Of a DNA stretch of 64,000 nucleotides, positions 60,801-64,000 are shown one piece after another. A program made the position numbers and the translations under genes. The stretch comes from Closterium sp. NIES-65. Its lineage: Eukaryota; Streptophyta; Zygnematophyceae; Desmidiales; Closteriaceae. The DNA lies in the NCBI GenBank assembly GCA_948144175.1, contig CANXME010002096.1, positions 1,736,001 to 1,800,000 of the forward strand. Reading direction: 5' to 3'. Numbering within the stretch: the first letter of the stretch is position 1; every line of letters begins with the position of its first letter. The notes beneath the pieces are model-generated. The model saw nothing but the letters and a program-made list of their open reading frames with translations. It did not search any database and was not told the origin of the DNA.

Positions 60801-62999
60801 TGCATGGTACAGTACAGACCCCCAGAAGCACGAGCGGGAAGATTTTCGCAACGGGCACAGTGGGGACTACACCTCGGCATCGAGAAAAATTACAACGCAT
60901 GGAGAATCTTCGACGTCCACACAAAGGAAACAGTAGCAGCACGTGACGTGATCTTCTACGAAAGACTCACCCTTCAGACGTACCTCGCCAACTTGCACGA
61001 GAATCGGGACCTCACAAGTGGTTTTCGTGGTGACCGAGCCTTCGCATCAGCAGCGGATGAAGCAGACTGGGACGAGCAAAATGTTGACAACGCATCGGCA
61101 GAAGCCGGACCTCTCCCGTACTGCTCCGTCAACGTGCCCATGGACGAAGAAAATCCTCGCGACAGTAACAACGCCGAAGTCTTCTACCACTTCGCCGACA
61201 CCGGTTACGTAACACCTGCAACCGTCAACACAAATGAAGCAGAAAGGATAGGACCGAATTTCATCCCTGATCCAGAAGCGGGAGACGAAGCAGCTTATCC
61301 CGAGGATCCAGAACTCCCTCGATACTCACAGACTGGGCTGCAAATCCTCGGCCTCGTCACCGCAGTCCACGGGAACACACGCAGCTCGCTTCCTCAGGAG
61401 CCTGCAACGGTTCAGCAGGCTCTGGGGGGGGAACACAGGGAGAAATGGCGTGAAGCCATGGATAGAGAACTGAAGGCATTAGAGGAACGCAACACTTGGA
61501 AGGTTGTTCCCGTAAGCGTGGCACGGAACAAAACCATCCTTACCGGGAAATGGGTCTTCCGCATCAAGACGAAAGCAGACGGCACGATCGAAAAATTCAA
61601 AGCACGCTGGGTCGTACGTGGATTCGACCAAGAGCAAGGACGAGACTTCACCGAGACCTTTGCTCCAGTCAGCCGCCACACGTCACTCCGAATTCTCCTC
61701 GCCATTGCCGCCATGAAGAAGAAGAAGTTACGGCAGATCGACGTAGCGAATGCCTTCCTCTACGCACCTGTGGATGCAGAAATCTACGTCGAGCTCCCGC
61801 ACGGTTCCCACGGCGAACCCAACCGAATCTGTCAACTACTTAAGTCGCTCTACGGGATCAAGCAAGCACCGCGACTGTGGCAGCAGTACCTGCACGCCCG
61901 TCTCATCCGCATCGGCTTTAGTCAACTACCTCACGACCAAGGCATGTACCGCCTCACTAAGGGAAGCGACTACGTTCTCCTGATCGTCTACGTGGACGAT
62001 CTCCTCTACATTGGGTCGACCGACGGCATTGCCACGTGGTTCGAAGGAGAGCTCCAGAAAGATCTCACGCTCACGGTCTCCTCCACCGTTACACAGTACC
62101 TCGGGCTCAACATCCGCGAAGAAGAAAACGCCATCTATCTAAGCGCCGAGAAATACGCCGACACCATCGCGAAACGCTTCAGCCTCACACCAAGCGCCAT
62201 CTCCACGCCTTACCGCTATACATCAGGAACCGAGAAGGAACGAACTACTCTACTCAAGCCCGCCGGCATACGCGACTATCAGAAGAAGCTCGGATGCCTG
62301 CTATTCGCCGCCGTCACCTGCCGCCCTGACTTATCCTACTCCGCAAGTCAGCTCGCCACCTATCTCAAGAAGCCTGAAGCTGAACACCTGGCGGAACTTG
62401 ATCGCGCTCTCCACTACTTCGTCAGCACCGCGACGATCGGGCTAACCTACCACAAGAGCGCAGCTACACCAACTAAGCTAATCGGCTACGTCGACGCCGA
62501 TCACGCCGGCGACACCGACAACAGGCGCTCACGCACCGGCTATGTCTACCGCCTTGAGCCTATCGGTCCTATCTCCTGGCAGTCGAGCAAGCAGGAGTTA
62601 ATCGCACTATCTTCAGCAGAAGCAGAATATATTGCACTCTGCTCAGCCACCAAGGAGGGACTTTACCTTCGCGAACTACTGGAAGAAGCGAAGCTAGCCG
62701 AGTTACCCAGCTTCACCGTGTTCTGCGACAACCAGTCAGCAATTCGCATCGCCAACAAAAACGGCTTCGCAAACAGGACGAAACACATCGCCCTGCGCTA
62801 TTTCTTCATGAAAGACGAGATAGAAAAGGGGAAACTCGATCTGTCATACTGCCCAACATCCGAGATGGCAGCCGATTACTTGACCAAGAAACTCGGAAAG
62901 CAAAAGTTCGAATACTGCATGATGCTGACTGGACAAGGCCACGTCACCAGCAGCGACACTCCAGAAGCGAAGGGGAGTGTTGGAAACAATAAGTCCTAA
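57861..62999 (+). CDS. copia gag-pol polyprotein
   Basis: One open frame. The ATG at 57861 (MATNKERSSPNGSS) is preferred to the one at 57810, which overlaps the primer-binding site; the stop lies just inside the right LTR. Order of parts: capsid-like gag with CCHC knuckle CHICKTSGHPRTHC (near 58972), protease (TWFLDSCCGQHM near 59310), a Thr/Ser/Ala-rich linker, pre-integrase zinc site and integrase core (FIDAATRYVWH, FQSDGGGEY, GVAERLNRTLQ), reverse transcriptase (GKWVFRIKTKADGTIEKF, YGIKQAPRLWQQY, YVDDLLYIGS near 62000) and RNase H (GYVDADHAGDTDNRRS, LSSAEAEYIAL, MAADYLTKKL). The parts look whole. Confidence 0.95.
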   Translation: MATNKERSSPNGSSGTTPTPPPASGLQTEEGTATRPRGTSTETPMNHPSDFDQNMMEKFFSFMSFYEQHQQSGPAQTHNSNNGATPMSLDGSSYARGNQQQQPIFAPYERGSISFVPHPQPSPGQERPLDALQVQSQFAHVLKLQTSRPFDGKDFFTWSFEFELMMEGAQILGFFDGSLQYPANGRQYEKQQYTYQSMMAYTILLRNVTPTQQQNIRSYRTFGNSAELAYSHLKNLYQATDSVNQSRLMAQLTTVEMKPGEKGLAYISRCRELRDKLLRCGGSISKDAFVTVIIGGLGPQWRATKAILRAHGRISEAALCAEIHAEQQDMDLQEERHRKKTTVSEFAFHTQRRHSNYNNRQQQPKIVPPFCHICKTSGHPRTHCPNRQQSTASQRQLRPSSSQMASTQASATTTIQASTTSQPARGARNIINCMTKITDSCTTESPPHYSPEEELDNRTPRRELLQPNPTYAAIAQSEPSGQDTWFLDSCCGQHMCSSGRFVQREHRLQREVIITVANNQNLRTRRQGVVQLQSRETNVILHMSKVLIAEGLGYNLLSVSQLMAKGIHLEADSTTQEFKLYHGRGGLYIGKAVLKNNVFVLDFVPDLGTADSDAIVNFTDWTHPPDLDPDFSPGGFWYSHTIPEAERTRALATIRQSAAVTTSTSAATTSAAVTTSAAATTSAAAETTTPVTVNEAPPTPAQQLNPTQREVHRSANLVASFYSNSDAYQRSPGHRASEEIWHARTGHPSNTVLNNTIRAGVLDKDSLLLPDGRELQKARGTCLICPEADLPHRPFASHHNPSAPAYAPLEKVYSDILYNREPGQVNYNYTITFIDAATRYVWHRNLPSRDMALAAFAAWLPIAERESGTQLKNFQSDGGGEYTSHRFKQFLAERGIKQLLSLPYAHQQQGVAERLNRTLQNSMRKLLRGMRLPNHQWPAAMDHAVMLHNLLSSSSLPNNASPHLLWTGKQGSTKMLRVFGCMVQYRPPEARAGRFSQRAQWGLHLGIEKNYNAWRIFDVHTKETVAARDVIFYERLTLQTYLANLHENRDLTSGFRGDRAFASAADEADWDEQNVDNASAEAGPLPYCSVNVPMDEENPRDSNNAEVFYHFADTGYVTPATVNTNEAERIGPNFIPDPEAGDEAAYPEDPELPRYSQTGLQILGLVTAVHGNTRSSLPQEPATVQQALGGEHREKWREAMDRELKALEERNTWKVVPVSVARNKTILTGKWVFRIKTKADGTIEKFKARWVVRGFDQEQGRDFTETFAPVSRHTSLRILLAIAAMKKKKLRQIDVANAFLYAPVDAEIYVELPHGSHGEPNRICQLLKSLYGIKQAPRLWQQYLHARLIRIGFSQLPHDQGMYRLTKGSDYVLLIVYVDDLLYIGSTDGIATWFEGELQKDLTLTVSSTVTQYLGLNIREEENAIYLSAEKYADTIAKRFSLTPSAISTPYRYTSGTEKERTTLLKPAGIRDYQKKLGCLLFAAVTCRPDLSYSASQLATYLKKPEAEHLAELDRALHYFVSTATIGLTYHKSAATPTKLIGYVDADHAGDTDNRRSRTGYVYRLEPIGPISWQSSKQELIALSSAEAEYIALCSATKEGLYLRELLEEAKLAELPSFTVFCDNQSAIRIANKNGFANRTKHIALRYFFMKDEIEKGKLDLSYCPTSEMAADYLTKKLGKQKFEYCMMLTGQGHVTSSDTPEAKGSVGNNKS

Positions 63000-63418
63000 G
63001 TGCGCTTCTGTCGTATCAAAACCCAAGGCACCAAGCGAAGCAGTCCCAATCGGAGCATCGAGTCAACCTCGGAGGTTAGGGTAACCGCCTGGAGGTTACG
63101 AGAAAAGTCAAAGGTCGCTGACCTTTGACTCGACAATTACAGCGCGACAGTTAAGGACACACAACTGACTCGCTACAGAGCAGTTGCCCGAGTCGCACTG
63201 TATCGAACCGCAACAGCAATACAGTTATCTACATATCTATTCGTATTCCCTGTACTCTTATGTAAATCCTTGTATTTGCTTGTTTAATTCAATCAACTTT
63301 GCTCTCACACACCAGTGCAAGGTCGGTTCAAATTCTTCACTAAACGCTTCCGCTATTACAACTACTTCACCTAGAGTTATCCCTTGCAAAGATCCTAAGG
63401 GGCTATCTCAGCCCAACA
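62978..63418 (+). repeat. right (3') LTR of the young copia element
   Basis: Direct repeat of 57365-57805, preceded by a purine tract and followed by target copy GGACT. Confidence 0.97.
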
Positions 63419-63423
63419 GGACT

Positions 63424-63619
63424 GAGGTTGGGAACGTGTCGAAGCGTAGGCCCGGAGCGCGGGTTACCAGCCGAGCCGTAAGGTCGGGATGCGATGTGCG
63501 AAAATGGCGGGATGATGAATGATGCGATGGTCGCGAGTGGTAACAATGCTGACTGAGATGCTACAGTGACGCACGCGTTGAGCAGAGGTGTGAAGTAAGG
63601 AAAAGGGAATTTCCTTACA
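63424..63619 (-). repeat. Ty3/chromovirus LTR, part right of the copia insertion
   Basis: Continues the LTR begun at 57230-57364. Its minus-strand start, TGTAAGGAAA, is preceded by a purine tract (AGAGGGGAGGGTAG, plus 63620-63633), so this is the 3' LTR of a minus-strand element running off the right edge. Confidence 0.82.
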
Positions 63620-63645
63620 CTACCCTCCCCTCTAAATGGTCCTCC

Positions 63646-64000
63646 TTACGAAAGCGCGTGGACGTCTTTGAAGTTTCGGCTGCGTAGATAGTCGGTGACG
63701 ACAGGGTGGTTTTCAATTCTGTCTAGGGGAACCCAGTTGTCCTCGGTGGGTGTACGATCTTTCCAGCGAATCAGAAACACAACTTTTCGGGCCCCTCGAG
63801 GGTCTCGAACTCTGTGGCTCAAGATTTTGTCGGGGGTGATGACTGGTTCGGTTGGTGGTCGTGACATGCTGGATGGTCGATGTCGTGGGAGTTGGCTGGT
63901 GGATGGTACGTAAGGGCGAAGCAGGCTGACGTGGAACGAGGGGCTGACGTACCAGTCACCAGGAAGGAGGAGGTGCGTGGTGACAGTTGTGACCATGTCA
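63646..64000 (-). mobile_element. Ty3/gypsy chromovirus, C-terminal end of pol (runs off the window)
   Basis: The minus-strand frame ends at 63646, just inside the purine tract. It shows the integrase C-terminal GPY/F-type module (GDWYVSPSFHVSLLRPY) and then a chromodomain-like segment (ITPDKILSHRVRDPRG, VFLIRWKDRTPTEDNWVP), which tethers chromovirus integrases to chromatin. Only the last 116 codons are in the window, so whether the element is whole cannot be judged. Confidence 0.88.

Larger units (their letters stand above)
57365..63418 (+). mobile_element. young, whole-looking Ty1/copia retrotransposon nested in a chromovirus LTR
   Basis: LTRs of 441 bp (57365-57805 and 62978-63418) start TGTTGGAAAC and end CCCAACA; I count three differences, under 1 percent, so insertion was recent. 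Primer-binding site TGGTATGAGAGCAG at 57806-57819; purine tract GAAGGGGAG before the right LTR. Target duplication GGACT at 57360-57364 and 63419-63423. The interior holds one long gag-pol frame in copia order. It is related to, but clearly distinct from, the older copia element at 2214-10434. Confidence 0.97.

Overview
The window reads as nuclear DNA of a streptophyte (green plant lineage, possibly a charophyte or zygnematophyte alga rather than a seed plant; organism call is inference). Reasons: spliceosomal introns with GT-AG borders, a plant xylan-type GT43 glycosyltransferase, a plastid-type SET-domain methyltransferase with an apparent transit peptide, a DOMON secreted protein, a plant-like nuclear tRNA-Leu, and Ty1/copia, Ty3/chromovirus, TRIM, PIF/Harbinger and Mutator-type elements.

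Layout. 1-2.2 kb: unassigned GC-rich DNA and a Mutator-type MITE (1487-1728). 2.2-10.4 kb: an old, broken Ty1/copia element (LTRs 2214-2657 and 9991-10434) with a reverse-oriented TRIM nested in it (6988-8365). 11.1-14.5 kb: PFD6 (prefoldin subunit 6), minus strand, five exons. 15.5-22.8 kb: a GT43 glycosyltransferase, plus strand, seven exons, divergent from PFD6. 23.7-24.1 kb: a small two-exon membrane protein. 25.6-29.2 kb: a five-exon four-helix membrane protein with a long acidic tail. 29.7-53.5 kb: a 14-exon chloroplast-type SET-domain methyltransferase, 607 residues spread over 24 kb; its introns hold a 5.5-kb minisatellite, several other tandem arrays, a tRNA-Leu(CAG) gene and a complete-looking PIF/Harbinger transposon. 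55.2-57.2 kb: a secreted DOMON protein. 57.2-64 kb: a Ty3/chromovirus (minus strand, running off the window) whose LTR is split by a young, whole-looking Ty1/copia element (57365-63418).

All five larger host gene models were built by hand from splice sites; every exon junction used agrees in phase, and the protein lengths fit the families where a family is known (PFD6 127, GT43 510, SET 607, DOMON 235 residues).

The most unusual property is shared by the host genes and absent from the transposons: nearly every exon edge is repeated one to five times as truncated copies that carry the splice site and 20-70 bases of exon. Many duplicated segments are separated by an 18-base palindrome, TTTTGAG-NNNN-CTCAAAA, whose central four bases vary (ACGT, TCGA, GCGC, AATT) while staying self-complementary. 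Several of the large satellites contain either the palindrome or an exon edge in their repeat unit. This looks like a lineage-specific duplication process acting on genes and is the best candidate here for an undescribed system.
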